Assembly: GCA_900469615.1 (NCBI GenBank)
Contig: UBYA01000022.1
Coordinates: 153,031-209,923, forward strand
Direction: 5' to 3'
Length of the DNA stretch: 56,893 bases
Origin: Hyphomicrobiales bacterium
GTDB taxonomy: Bacteria > Pseudomonadota > Alphaproteobacteria > Rhizobiales > Rhizobiaceae
Shown here: piece after piece, positions 45,046 to 52,580 of the stretch
Position numbering within the stretch: the first letter of the stretch is position 1
Layout of the letters: each line of letters begins with the position of its first letter
The notes under the pieces: generated by a model
What the model was told of the DNA's origin: nothing
The model's database searches: none
Seen by the model: only the letters and a program-made list of their open reading frames with translations
Program-made: the position numbers and the translations under genes

Positions 45046-45621
45046 CTACTTTTTCGAAAGGGCGAACAGCCCGACATTTCGCGATCTGGCGCCATTCGCC
45101 TCTCCGCGCCGCTTCAGCAGTCGTGCCGGGGCACCGACATAGATGCCATAGGGCTCGGTCCTTCCCTTGACGACGGCGTTCGCGCCGATGACGCATCCCT
45201 TGGCGACGTGGGAGCCGCCGAGGATCTTCGCTCCCGCGCCGATCCAGACATCGTCTTCGATGACGATCGGCTTCTCCGTGACGCCCTGAAGGCGGATCGG
45301 CTGGGAAACATCGTCGAAATTATGATCGAAGGAGACGATCATCGCGTGAGCGGCGATGCGCACGTCGTTGCCGATGGAGATGCCGCCACGGCCCAAGAGG
45401 ATCGTATATTCGTTGAACGACACATGATCGCCGATGGAAATGCTGCCTTTTTGCGCATCGAGGACGACGCCCTTGCGAAAACGGACCTTTTCACCGATGC
45501 GGATGCTGCCGCGTTTCCAGATGATCCTCGTTCCCAATGGAATTCTTGCGCCTCGGGCTATCGTGAGCACGCCATGCACGAAGATCGCTCGCAGCCTGTA
45601 CAATGACGGTATAACGCGCAT
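45046..45621 (-). CDS. hexapeptide-repeat (left-handed beta helix) acyltransferase
   Basis: This 191-residue protein has repeated [LIV]-G-x4 hexapeptides (ISIGDHVSFNEYTILL, ISIGNDVRIAAHAMIV, IVIEDDVWIGAGAKIL, KGCVIGANAVV), the LbH fold of O-acetyltransferases of the WbbJ/MaA type. These acetylate sugars in surface polysaccharides. AGGAG precedes the ATG at 45621; longer in-frame extensions are unsupported. Acceptor unknown. Confidence 0.8.
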   Translation of the reverse strand: MRVIPSLYRLRAIFVHGVLTIARGARIPLGTRIIWKRGSIRIGEKVRFRKGVVLDAQKGSISIGDHVSFNEYTILLGRGGISIGNDVRIAAHAMIVSFDHNFDDVSQPIRLQGVTEKPIVIEDDVWIGAGAKILGGSHVAKGCVIGANAVVKGRTEPYGIYVGAPARLLKRRGEANGARSRNVGLFALSKK

Positions 45622-45736
45622 TCGAACGCTCCTATTCAGGGCGCCCATTTTGTCATGCTTGTCTGGCACCCGCCTGAATGAGTCGAAACATCGCGTGCGG
45701 AAATGGGCCACAATATGGCCCGATCCCTCTCATGGC

Positions 45737-46963
45737 TCACTTACGCGCGGCGATATCCGCGATCAATGCCACCACGCCGAAGCCTGCGGCGGCGGCGCAG
45801 ACGGCAATCCAGCCGCCAAAATCCCAGGCAGGCCCTGCAAGCGCCGAGCCCAGCGCGCCGCCGAGAAAGAAGATGCCGACGAAAAGGCCGTTGATGCGGC
45901 CACGCGCCTCCGGTTTCAACAGATTGACGGCTCTGCGTCCCAGGGTCTGGTCGCCGGTCACGCCGACGTCGAGCATGACGGCGCCGGCGCCCAGGAGGAT
46001 CAAAAGGGCCGCAGAACCGCCGGAGCGTGCCGCCCCGGCCCAGGCGGCCAGGGCCATGGCGGCAAGCACGATCAGATGCGAGACCAGCGTCGCCTGCCGC
46101 GTCCAGCCCCGGTCGCCCATGCGGCCGAAGACAGACGTCGCGGCGGCGCCGCCGGCGCCCACGAGCGCAAACAATGCGATGCCGGATTGGCCGAGGGAGA
46201 ATGGCGGCTGCGACAGCCGCAGAGCGACGGAGGTCCAGAAGAGACTGAAACTCGCCATCATCAGGGCGGCGGTAAAGGCGCGCAGCCGCAGCACGGGCTC
46301 TTGCCGCAGCAATCGAAAGAGCGAGCCGATCAAGGCTCCGTAGCTTGCGGCGGCTAAAGGACGCCGCTCGGGCAGACGCATGGCCAGCGCTGTCGCCAGG
46401 AGCGCAAGCGTGGCGGCACTCGCGACATAAAAGCTCCGCCATCCCCAGAGACCGGCAAAGAGGCTTGCCAGCGGGCGCGATACGAGAATGCCGACCATCA
46501 AGCCGCTCATGACATTGCCGATGGTCCGGCCGCGATGCTCCGGCGGGGCCATCGCCGCCGCGATCGGCACGAGAATCTGGATGGCCGAACACGCCGCCCC
46601 CAGCAGAAAGAGAAAGATCAGCAGACTCCACCCCGTCGGCGCGAAAACGGCAGCGACAGCCATCGCCAGAGCCGACAGCAGCATGCGCAGCACCAGCTGC
46701 CGGTTTTCCACCAGATCCGCCAGCGGCACGAGGAAGAACAGGCCCGCGGCATAGCCGAGCAGCGAAGCCATGGCGACCAGCCCCGCGCCACTCTCGGAAA
46801 AGCCGAGCGATGGGCCGATGATGCCCACCAGCGTCTGCGGCGCGAAGAGATTCATGACGATGACGCCGGTGGCGACGGCAAACAGCAATGTCGAAGGCGG
46901 GGATGCGGCCACGGGCAATTCGTCTTCCGGCTCGCCCGCCAGACATTCGGGAACTTGGGACAT
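45737..46963 (-). CDS. MFS transporter
   Basis: This 408-residue inner-membrane protein has about 12 hydrophobic segments. Features include GLFFLVPLADLVENRQLVLR (loop 2-3) and the C-terminal half with GINGLFVGIFFLGGALGS-like sequence. It belongs to the drug:H+ antiporter type group of MFS. GGAGAG precedes the ATG. It is divergent from a LysR gene that probably controls it. Substrate unknown. Confidence 0.82.
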   Translation of the reverse strand: MSQVPECLAGEPEDELPVAASPPSTLLFAVATGVIVMNLFAPQTLVGIIGPSLGFSESGAGLVAMASLLGYAAGLFFLVPLADLVENRQLVLRMLLSALAMAVAAVFAPTGWSLLIFLFLLGAACSAIQILVPIAAAMAPPEHRGRTIGNVMSGLMVGILVSRPLASLFAGLWGWRSFYVASAATLALLATALAMRLPERRPLAAASYGALIGSLFRLLRQEPVLRLRAFTAALMMASFSLFWTSVALRLSQPPFSLGQSGIALFALVGAGGAAATSVFGRMGDRGWTRQATLVSHLIVLAAMALAAWAGAARSGGSAALLILLGAGAVMLDVGVTGDQTLGRRAVNLLKPEARGRINGLFVGIFFLGGALGSALAGPAWDFGGWIAVCAAAAGFGVVALIADIAARK

Positions 46964-46990
46964 GGGCTCTCCAATAATTTCTGGTAATAT

Positions 46991-47008
46991 CGATAGCCAC
47001 GTTTATCG
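46991..47008. promoter_or_regulatory. inverted repeat in MFS / LysR divergent interval
   Basis: CGATA-N8-TATCG lies in the 101-bp interval. LysR-type sites usually hold a T-N11-A core in such a repeat, so this is a candidate operator. Weak evidence on its own. Confidence 0.3.
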
Positions 47009-47064
47009 CTTTGCTGCATAATGCGACAATTGAAATGAAATAATAATGATTATGCGAGATCAGC

Positions 47065-47973
47065 ATGAATATCCATGATCTGGAAGCTTTCGTGGCAGTG
47101 GTCGAAACGGGTTCGATCGTTGCCGCCTCAGCGCGCATCCATCTGACGCAGCCAGGCATCACCCGGCGCATACAGAATCTCGAGGATACCCTCGGCATTA
47201 TCCTGCTCGACCGGCAGTCGAAACCGTTGAAGCCGACGGCAGCCGGACGCGAGGCTTATGAACACGGTCGCCGCGTCCTGCGTTCGCTCGACGATCTTAA
47301 GGCCGGCGTTTCGCCCGGGGGCACGATCGGCGGCGAGTTCCGTCTCGGCATCATGCCGTATCTCTCCGAGGCGGCCCTGTCGGCCCCGCTCGACCAGCTG
47401 CGCGGCCAGTTTCCGCAATTGACGCTGCGCATCGCCACCGGCTGGTCGCCACAGCTCATCGAGCAGGTTGCCCACAGCCAGCTCGATGCGGCAACGGTCT
47501 GCCTGGCGGAAGGCGTACGGCCGCCGGAGAATGTCGTCGGCGATGTGCTGGGTGTCCATAGCGTCATTCTCGTCGCCGCCCCGTCGCTCGGCGTTCCCGA
47601 GAAGCCCCGGCTCGAAGATCTCTCGCGCTTCCCCTGGATCATGAACCAGAGCGGCTGCGGCTTCCGGGCCTTCATTCAGCATCGCTTCGAAGCCGAGCGC
47701 CTTCCCTTCGACGTCGGGGTCGAGGCCATGAGCGCGGATCTGCGCTTGTCACTGGTCGCGCGCGGCCTCGGCATCGGCGTCATGACGCCGGCAGCGCTGG
47801 AGGACAGCCGCTGGCGCAACGCCATCGAAATTGTCGAGGCTCCGGATTTCCGCCCGAAAGTGGTCAACTGGCTCGTGCATCGCCCGCCGGCCGGACGCCT
47901 CGCCCGTCCGATTGCGACGTTCGGCGAAGCGTTGATGGAAACGCTGAAATCGAAAAGACCGTTTCTGACGTGA
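47065..47973 (+). CDS. LysR family transcriptional regulator
   Basis: This 302-residue protein has the LysR helix-turn-helix (AFVAVVETGSIVAASARIHLTQPGITRR, about residues 8-35) and a substrate-binding domain. It is divergent from the MFS gene, the typical control arrangement. It ends seven bases from the tRNA-Gly gene on the other strand. Confidence 0.85.
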   Translation: MNIHDLEAFVAVVETGSIVAASARIHLTQPGITRRIQNLEDTLGIILLDRQSKPLKPTAAGREAYEHGRRVLRSLDDLKAGVSPGGTIGGEFRLGIMPYLSEAALSAPLDQLRGQFPQLTLRIATGWSPQLIEQVAHSQLDAATVCLAEGVRPPENVVGDVLGVHSVILVAAPSLGVPEKPRLEDLSRFPWIMNQSGCGFRAFIQHRFEAERLPFDVGVEAMSADLRLSLVARGLGIGVMTPAALEDSRWRNAIEIVEAPDFRPKVVNWLVHRPPAGRLARPIATFGEALMETLKSKRPFLT

Positions 47974-47979
47974 AGATGC

Positions 47980-48053
47980 TGGAGCGGGTGAAGGGAATCG
48001 AACCCTCGTATTCAGCTTGGGAAGCTGCTGCTCTACCATTGAGCTACACCCGC
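47980..48053 (-). tRNA. tRNA-Gly (anticodon CCC)
   Basis: On the minus strand this is a 74-base tRNA with acceptor GCGGGTG/CACCCGC, D arm GCTC/GAGC, anticodon loop TTCCCAA, T arm GAGGGTTCGATTCCC and an encoded CCA end (47980-47982). The anticodon stem has only four clear pairs, with a G-A at the top. The anticodon CCC reads GGG codons. I see no sign of an integrated element at its 3' end. Confidence 0.93.
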
Positions 48054-48106
48054 GCGACACCGAGAGATGTCCACCAGTTGACGGCCTCTGTCAAGGCCGG
48101 GTCGGT

Positions 48107-49198
48107 TCAAAGCCGGAAATGCTTCGAGAGCTTCAGGCCCTGCGCCTGGTAGTTCGAGCCGAGGCCGGAGCCGTAGAGGCTGCTCGGCTGCTCCAGCATG
48201 TGTTCGTAGATCAGGCGGCCGACGATCTGGCCGTCTTCGAGGATGAAGGGCACCTCGTGGCTGCGCACTTCGAGTACGGCGCGGCTGCCGCGCCCGCCCG
48301 CAGGCGCATGACCGAATCCCGGATCGAAGAAGCCGGCATAGTGGACGCGGAACTCGCCGACCAGCGGATCGAACGGTGTCATTTCGGCGGCAAAATGCGG
48401 CGGCACATGCACCGCTTCGCGCGAAACGAGAATGTAGAATTCATCCGGATCGAGGATCAGCTCGGTGCGGCCGCGGCTGTAGAGCGGCTCCCAGAAATCG
48501 AAGATATCGTGCTGGGCCTTCTTGTCGACATCGACGACGGCCGTGTGATGCTTGCCGCGATAGCCGATCAGCCCTTCCTTGTCGCCGGCAAGGTCGATCG
48601 ACAATGCGATGCCGCCGCCGGTGATGTTCGGCTTCTTGCTGGCGACCAGCGTCTCGCTCTCATGCAGCGCCAGCAATTCCGGCTCGGTGAGCAGGGCCTG
48701 GCCGACGCGGAAGCGGATCTGCGACAGGCGCGAACCGCGACGCACGACGATGGGGAAGGTGCGCGGGCTGATTTCGAGATAGAGCGGGCCGGAATAGCCG
48801 GCCGGAATCTTGTCGAACTCCTGCGCCCGGTCGGTGATGACGCGGGTGAAGATATCGAGACGGCCGGTCGAGCTCTTCGGATTGGCGGATGCCGACATGT
48901 CCTCAGGCAGGTCCAGCCGCTCCATCAGCGGTACGATATAGACGCACCCGGTCTCCAGCACCGCGCCTTCGGAAAGATCGACGACATGCAGCTTCAGCCG
49001 GTCGAGCTTGTCGGATACGAGATGGGACGGCCCCGGCATGAAGCTGGCGCGGACGCGGAAGGCATGCGAACCGAGCCGCAGGTCGAGGCTTGCCGGCTGG
49101 ATCTGATCGACATCCAGCTCTCTTTCGCTCGTCAGCCGCCCTGTTTCAAAGAGCGCCGCGATGGCGCGATCGGCCAAAATTCCAGTATTGCGAGCCAT
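48107..49198 (-). CDS. dcd: 2'-deoxycytidine 5'-triphosphate deaminase, long alphaproteobacterial form
   Basis: This enzyme converts dCTP to dUTP for dTTP synthesis. At 363 residues it is almost twice as long as the usual 190-residue Dcd, in keeping with an alphaproteobacterial form in which two dUTPase-like folds are joined. Recognisable segments are QIQPASLDLRLGSHAFRV near the start, SASANPKSSTGRLDIFTRV with the trimer active-site serine/arginine region, and the second-half VSREAVHVPPHFAAEM. Start chosen at the ATG at 49198, downstream of GAAGAGG; methionines 3 and 21 bases earlier are alternatives. Confidence 0.85.
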   Translation of the reverse strand: MARNTGILADRAIAALFETGRLTSERELDVDQIQPASLDLRLGSHAFRVRASFMPGPSHLVSDKLDRLKLHVVDLSEGAVLETGCVYIVPLMERLDLPEDMSASANPKSSTGRLDIFTRVITDRAQEFDKIPAGYSGPLYLEISPRTFPIVVRRGSRLSQIRFRVGQALLTEPELLALHESETLVASKKPNITGGGIALSIDLAGDKEGLIGYRGKHHTAVVDVDKKAQHDIFDFWEPLYSRGRTELILDPDEFYILVSREAVHVPPHFAAEMTPFDPLVGEFRVHYAGFFDPGFGHAPAGGRGSRAVLEVRSHEVPFILEDGQIVGRLIYEHMLEQPSSLYGSGLGSNYQAQGLKLSKHFRL

Positions 49199-49377
49199 CA
49201 TGCCTCTTCCCCAGCGCATAAACCGGCAAGTCGAGAACAGGCTGCCGGGTTACACTCCGATTCAAAAATGCTACCGCGCCCCTTGCGCATCCGCATGGAT
49301 ACGCGGGCAGTAATTTGTCGCAGACAAAACCAAACTCGGGGAATTGACGCAAGCGGTCAACGGCAGTATTGCAACTT

Positions 49378-49433
49378 ATCCCGTGGTGATTTGGCCGGTC
49401 GGCTTGCAGCCACGTTAAACAAATGGCTAAAAA
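49378..49433 (+). promoter_or_regulatory. SAM-II riboswitch (metA motif) upstream of metZ
   Basis: The H-type pseudoknot of the SAM-II class is complete. P1 is CGTGGT (49382-49387) with GCCACG (49409-49414); the loop sequence TTTGGCC (49390-49396) pairs with GGCTAAA (49425-49431). The invariant blocks TGATTTGG, CTTGCAGCCACG and TTAAACAAA are present. S-adenosylmethionine binding should lower expression of metZ. A hairpin with a T run follows and the ATG of metZ is about 60 bases downstream, so both termination and ribosome access could be controlled. Confidence 0.93.
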
Positions 49434-49474
49434 GACCGGGGTTGAACCGGTCTGCTTACGCGACCGGTTTTTTT
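49434..49474 (+). terminator. intrinsic terminator with competing hairpin in metZ leader
   Basis: GACCGG (49434-49439), CCGGTC (49447-49452) and GACCGG (49462-49467) are mutually exclusive partners. The 49447/49462 pair is followed by TTTTTTT (49468-49474), making a Rho-independent terminator; the 49434/49447 pair would prevent it. The terminator ends about 20 bases before the metZ ATG, leaving only a weak ribosome site (AAAGTGGTG) beyond. Confidence 0.8.
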
Positions 49475-49494
49475 GTTTTGAAAGTGGTGATGGC

Positions 49495-50682
49495 ATGAGC
49501 AAGACCTGGCGCCCCGCAACCCAGCTCATTCACGGCGGAACGCTCCGTTCGCAATTCGGCGAAACCTCCGAAGCAATCTATCTGACCCAGGGCTTCGTCT
49601 ACGACACCTCGGAAGCGGCCGAAGCCCGCTTCAAGGGCGAGACGGACGGTTTCATCTACGCCCGTTACGGCAGCCCGACCAACGATATGTTCGAGAAGCG
49701 CATGTGTGCGCTGGAAGGCGCCGAAGAAGCCCGCGCCACCGCTTCCGGCATGGCCGCCGTTGCGGCCGCCATCCTCTGCCAGCTGAAGGCCGGCGATCAT
49801 ATCGTCGCGGCCCGCGCGCTCTTCGGCTCCTGCCGCTGGGTGGTCGAGACGCTCGCGCCGAAATACGGCATCGAATGCACGCTGGTCGACGGCCGTTTCA
49901 CCGAGAACTGGGAAAAGGCAATCCGCCCGAACACCAAGGTCTTCTTCCTCGAAAGCCCGACCAACCCGACGCTGGAAGTGGTCGATATCGCCGCCGTCGC
50001 CAGGCTCGCCAACCAGATCGGCGCGAAGGTCGTGGTCGATAACGTCTTTGCCACGCCGCTCTTCCAGAAGCCGCTGGAACTCGGCGCCCATATCGTCGTC
50101 TATTCCGCCACCAAGCATATCGACGGCCAAGGCCGCTCGCTCGGCGGCGTCATCCTCTCCGACAAGCAGTGGGTGGACGAACATCTGCAGGACTATTACC
50201 GCCATACCGGCCCGGCCATGTCGCCGTTTACCGCCTGGACGCTGCTGAAGGGCATCGAGACGCTGCCGTTGCGGGTCAAGCAGCAGACGGAGAATGCGGC
50301 AAAGGTTGCAGATTTCCTCGCCGAGCAGACCAACAAGGTCGCCCGCGTGATCTATCCCGGCCGCAAGGACCATCCGCAGGCCGATATCATCGCCAAGCAG
50401 ATGAGCGGCGGCTCGACCCTGGTCGCTTTCGAGCTCAAGGGCGGCAAGGAAGCCGCCTTCAAGCTGCAGAACGCACTGGAAATCGTCAAGATCTCCAACA
50501 ATCTCGGCGACTCCAAGAGCCTGATCACCCACCCGGCCACCACGACGCACAAGAACCTCACCGACGAGGCTCGCGCCGAGCTCGGCATTTCGCCGGGCAC
50601 CGTGCGCTTCTCGGCCGGCATCGAGGACAGCCAGGATCTGGTCGAGGATTTCGCCCGCGCCCTGGAGCAGGTTTCCGCCTAA
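49495..50682 (+). CDS. metZ: O-succinylhomoserine sulfhydrylase MetZ
   Basis: This PLP enzyme makes homocysteine from O-succinylhomoserine and sulfide in methionine synthesis. The 395-residue cystathionine synthase-family protein has the PLP lysine K207 in SATKHIDGQGRSLGG, the phosphate-binding/serine region ATASGMAAVAAA and the tyrosine region FIYARYGSPTNDMFEKRM. The start is the ATG at 49495 (MSKTWRPATQLIHGG), since an upstream frame would run through the riboswitch. Its SAM-II leader gives feedback by S-adenosylmethionine. The family shares reactions with cystathionine gamma-synthase, but the riboswitch and length support MetZ. Confidence 0.93.
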   Translation: MSKTWRPATQLIHGGTLRSQFGETSEAIYLTQGFVYDTSEAAEARFKGETDGFIYARYGSPTNDMFEKRMCALEGAEEARATASGMAAVAAAILCQLKAGDHIVAARALFGSCRWVVETLAPKYGIECTLVDGRFTENWEKAIRPNTKVFFLESPTNPTLEVVDIAAVARLANQIGAKVVVDNVFATPLFQKPLELGAHIVVYSATKHIDGQGRSLGGVILSDKQWVDEHLQDYYRHTGPAMSPFTAWTLLKGIETLPLRVKQQTENAAKVADFLAEQTNKVARVIYPGRKDHPQADIIAKQMSGGSTLVAFELKGGKEAAFKLQNALEIVKISNNLGDSKSLITHPATTTHKNLTDEARAELGISPGTVRFSAGIEDSQDLVEDFARALEQVSA

Positions 50683-50717
50683 AGCGGTTCCTCGTTTCAC
50701 GGAATCGATGAACCGCT
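50683..50717. repeat. rhizobial intergenic repeat with AGCGGTTC/GAACCGCT arms
   Basis: The arms AGCGGTTC (50683-50690) and GAACCGCT (50710-50717) are exact inverted copies, and the interior resembles CCTCGTTTCACGGAATCGAT. It begins directly after the metZ stop codon. I recognise this type of word from other rhizobial intergenic regions, but the number of copies elsewhere cannot be checked here. Confidence 0.55.
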
Positions 50718-50761
50718 CTATCCCTTTGTTTTACGCGATTCCGGACTCTTGCCGACATCGC

Positions 50762-50796
50762 TCGAACCGCCCGGATTTGTTTTCCGGGCGGTTCGA
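50762..50796. terminator. bidirectional hairpin between metZ and DnaB-like gene
   Basis: Fourteen-base arms (50762-50775 and 50783-50796, TCGAACCGCCCGGA type) are exact inverted copies around TTTGTTT. Located between convergent genes. Confidence 0.8.
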
Positions 50797-50837
50797 TCTG
50801 CCCTCGCCGGGCAGGCTTGCCGGGACATGGCCGCCCG

Positions 50838-51551
50838 TCAGCTCGCGGCCGTGAATTGAACCCGGCCGTTGTTCAGGAAGACCATCTTGTCGAACAGCGC
50901 CAAATCCAGAGGATTGGGCAGACGAATATCCTCAATACCGGGCAAGGGCTTCAGCGCCGGATCGTATGACCGATCGATCTGCGAGATGAACACGACGATC
51001 ACGCCCCTTTCGCGCGCGAACGTCCTCAGCGTCCGGATCTGGGTCATCAGCTCCGGCTTTTCCCGCTTCTGATCGAGCAGCTGCAGATAATCGACCACGG
51101 CGAGCGTGCCGCGCGGTGCTGCGGCCAGCTTTTCCACGATATAGTCGGCACTGATGGCATCCGAGCTGTCGAAATCGAACAATGCGGCAAACTCGGCATG
51201 ATCGGCACCGATGACCCGGAAGCGGTCGTGCACCATCCTTTCCGTATCTTCCAGCGTAAAGAGGATGCCGCGGTTGCCAGACCTCATGGCCTCGACGGCA
51301 AGCCTCAAGCTCATCAGCGTCTTGCCATGGCCGGGCCGGGCGCCGATTAGCACCAGATCGCCCGGCTTCAACCGCGAATACAGTTCGCCGACGGGAATGG
51401 CTGCGCCTGTCCTGGCCGCAAGCAAGCTCCATCCTTCGAAACCCTCGCCGGCCGCGATGCGATCCAGCGCGGCATGCAACGGTATATTCTGCTGGCGGGA
51501 CAACAGCCTCGCCTTGCGTTTCAAATGATAAACGGGGGCGGAAAGCCTCAT
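50838..51551 (-). CDS. short DnaB-like RecA-fold ATPase (replicative helicase C-terminal domain family)
   Basis: This 237-residue protein has only the RecA-like motor: Walker A GARPGHGKT (70-78), E101 after LFTL, Walker B LAVVDYLQLLD (150-160), and VIVVFISQIDRS with the H4-type polar residue. The N-terminal and linker domains of DnaB are replaced by a short segment (LKRKARLLSRQQNIPLHAALDRI) typical of several rhizobial proteins. It may act as an accessory helicase, recombination or regulatory ATPase. AGGAGG precedes the ATG. The gene is alone, next to a hairpin-rich gap. Confidence 0.7.
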   Translation of the reverse strand: MRLSAPVYHLKRKARLLSRQQNIPLHAALDRIAAGEGFEGWSLLAARTGAAIPVGELYSRLKPGDLVLIGARPGHGKTLMSLRLAVEAMRSGNRGILFTLEDTERMVHDRFRVIGADHAEFAALFDFDSSDAISADYIVEKLAAAPRGTLAVVDYLQLLDQKREKPELMTQIRTLRTFARERGVIVVFISQIDRSYDPALKPLPGIEDIRLPNPLDLALFDKMVFLNNGRVQFTAAS

Positions 51552-52165
51552 ATAAACCTCCTATTGCGAGCGGTGACCGCAATCCCTCCTTATGCTTCTC
51601 ACTCGAACAGTCGGTTCGGCTATCGATAGCCCCGCATGAAATATGCTTTCCCATATGGAGGGGGGAGGCGCGGGCCGTGCCAGAATCAGATGATAACCGA
51701 AATTCGCTCGTCGGAAAATCTCGCGCAGCCGCTTGCCCGCGGAACATAAGACAGGATCGAGTATTATAGGATCCTGATGTTTTGACGGATATCGGCGGAT
51801 TCACGCGCAAAATACAAGTGCACCCGCAGTTGCGGGAAGCGTATCCGTGCGCAACGGGATTGTCCGCCTGGCATTACGGCAAACAAGACTAAATGACAAA
51901 AGGAATGAGATACTTCAGGGGAAAGACCACTAACCTTTTTCATCAGCCGTAATAGCTGAAGTTCACGAGGTTTCTCTCGTCATAGGCGAGATTTCATCAC
52001 GCCGTTCCTTGACGGAACGGATCGGGTATAGGATACCGCTAGATATCCCGCACTTTGCGGGAGCGGTGGAAAGCGGATAATATGCCGCAGACATTGAAAA
52101 TGTTGAAACAACGCTGATGCTTGAAGGAGCACGCAACGTTTCGGTGCAATGGCAAGGTATCAGGC
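51552..52165. other. 614-bp gene-free interval with a series of hairpins
   Basis: No plausible coding region. Hairpin arms in order: CAGGATC/GATCCTG (51752-51758, 51770-51776), CCCGCA/TGCGGG (51823-51828, 51831-51836), TCAGC/GCTGA (51943-51947, 51955-51959), CCGTTCC/GGAACGG (52002-52008, 52014-52020), GGTAT/ATACC (52025-52029, 52033-52037), and a composite ACCGC-TCCCGC/GCGGGA-GCGGT stem (52035-52067). A weak promoter for apaG is CTTTGC (52053-52058), 17 bp, GATAAT (52076-52081). The chain suggests a structured RNA or leader. Confidence 0.5.
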
Positions 52166-52558
52166 ATGTATCGCGCCCTAACACGCGACATCGAGGTTGT
52201 CGTCGAGCCGTTTTATCTGGAGGAGCAATCCGATCCGGACGACGATCGGTATGTCTGGGGGTATCGCATCGTCATCTCCAACCACTCCGAGAAAGCCGTC
52301 AGGCTGGTGATGCGCTACTGGCATATCACCGACATGAACGGCATGGTGGACGAAGTCACCGGCCCCGGCGTCGTCGGCGAGCAGCCGCATCTGAAGCCCG
52401 GCGACACCTACGAATATTCCTCGGGCTGCCCGCTGGACACGCCGTCAGGCATGATGTTCGGCCATTACCAGATGGAAACGGACGACGGGGAGCTCTTCCA
52501 TGTCAAGATCCCCGCCTTTTCGCTGGACACGCCCAACTTGCTGCGCACGCTGAACTGA
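52166..52558 (+). CDS. apaG: ApaG (Co2+/Mg2+ efflux-associated protein)
   Basis: This 130-residue all-beta protein has RDIEVVVEPFYLEEQSDPDD near the start, DDRYVWGYRIVISNHS, and RYWHITDMNGMVDEVTGPGVVG, followed by PGDTYEYSSGCPLDTPSG. The family fold is fibronectin type III-like; the precise function is not settled. The start is ATG at 52166 (MYRALTRDIEV); an upstream TTG frame is not used. It converges on hslO. Confidence 0.93.
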   Translation: MYRALTRDIEVVVEPFYLEEQSDPDDDRYVWGYRIVISNHSEKAVRLVMRYWHITDMNGMVDEVTGPGVVGEQPHLKPGDTYEYSSGCPLDTPSGMMFGHYQMETDDGELFHVKIPAFSLDTPNLLRTLN

Positions 52559-52580
52559 GCCGGCGCCGCAACCGGCAACG

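Noticed and set aside
51969..52032. TTGACG...TATAGG pair as an apaG promoter
   Set aside because: The spacer is only 12 bp, too short for a sigma-70 promoter; the bases belong to two hairpins.
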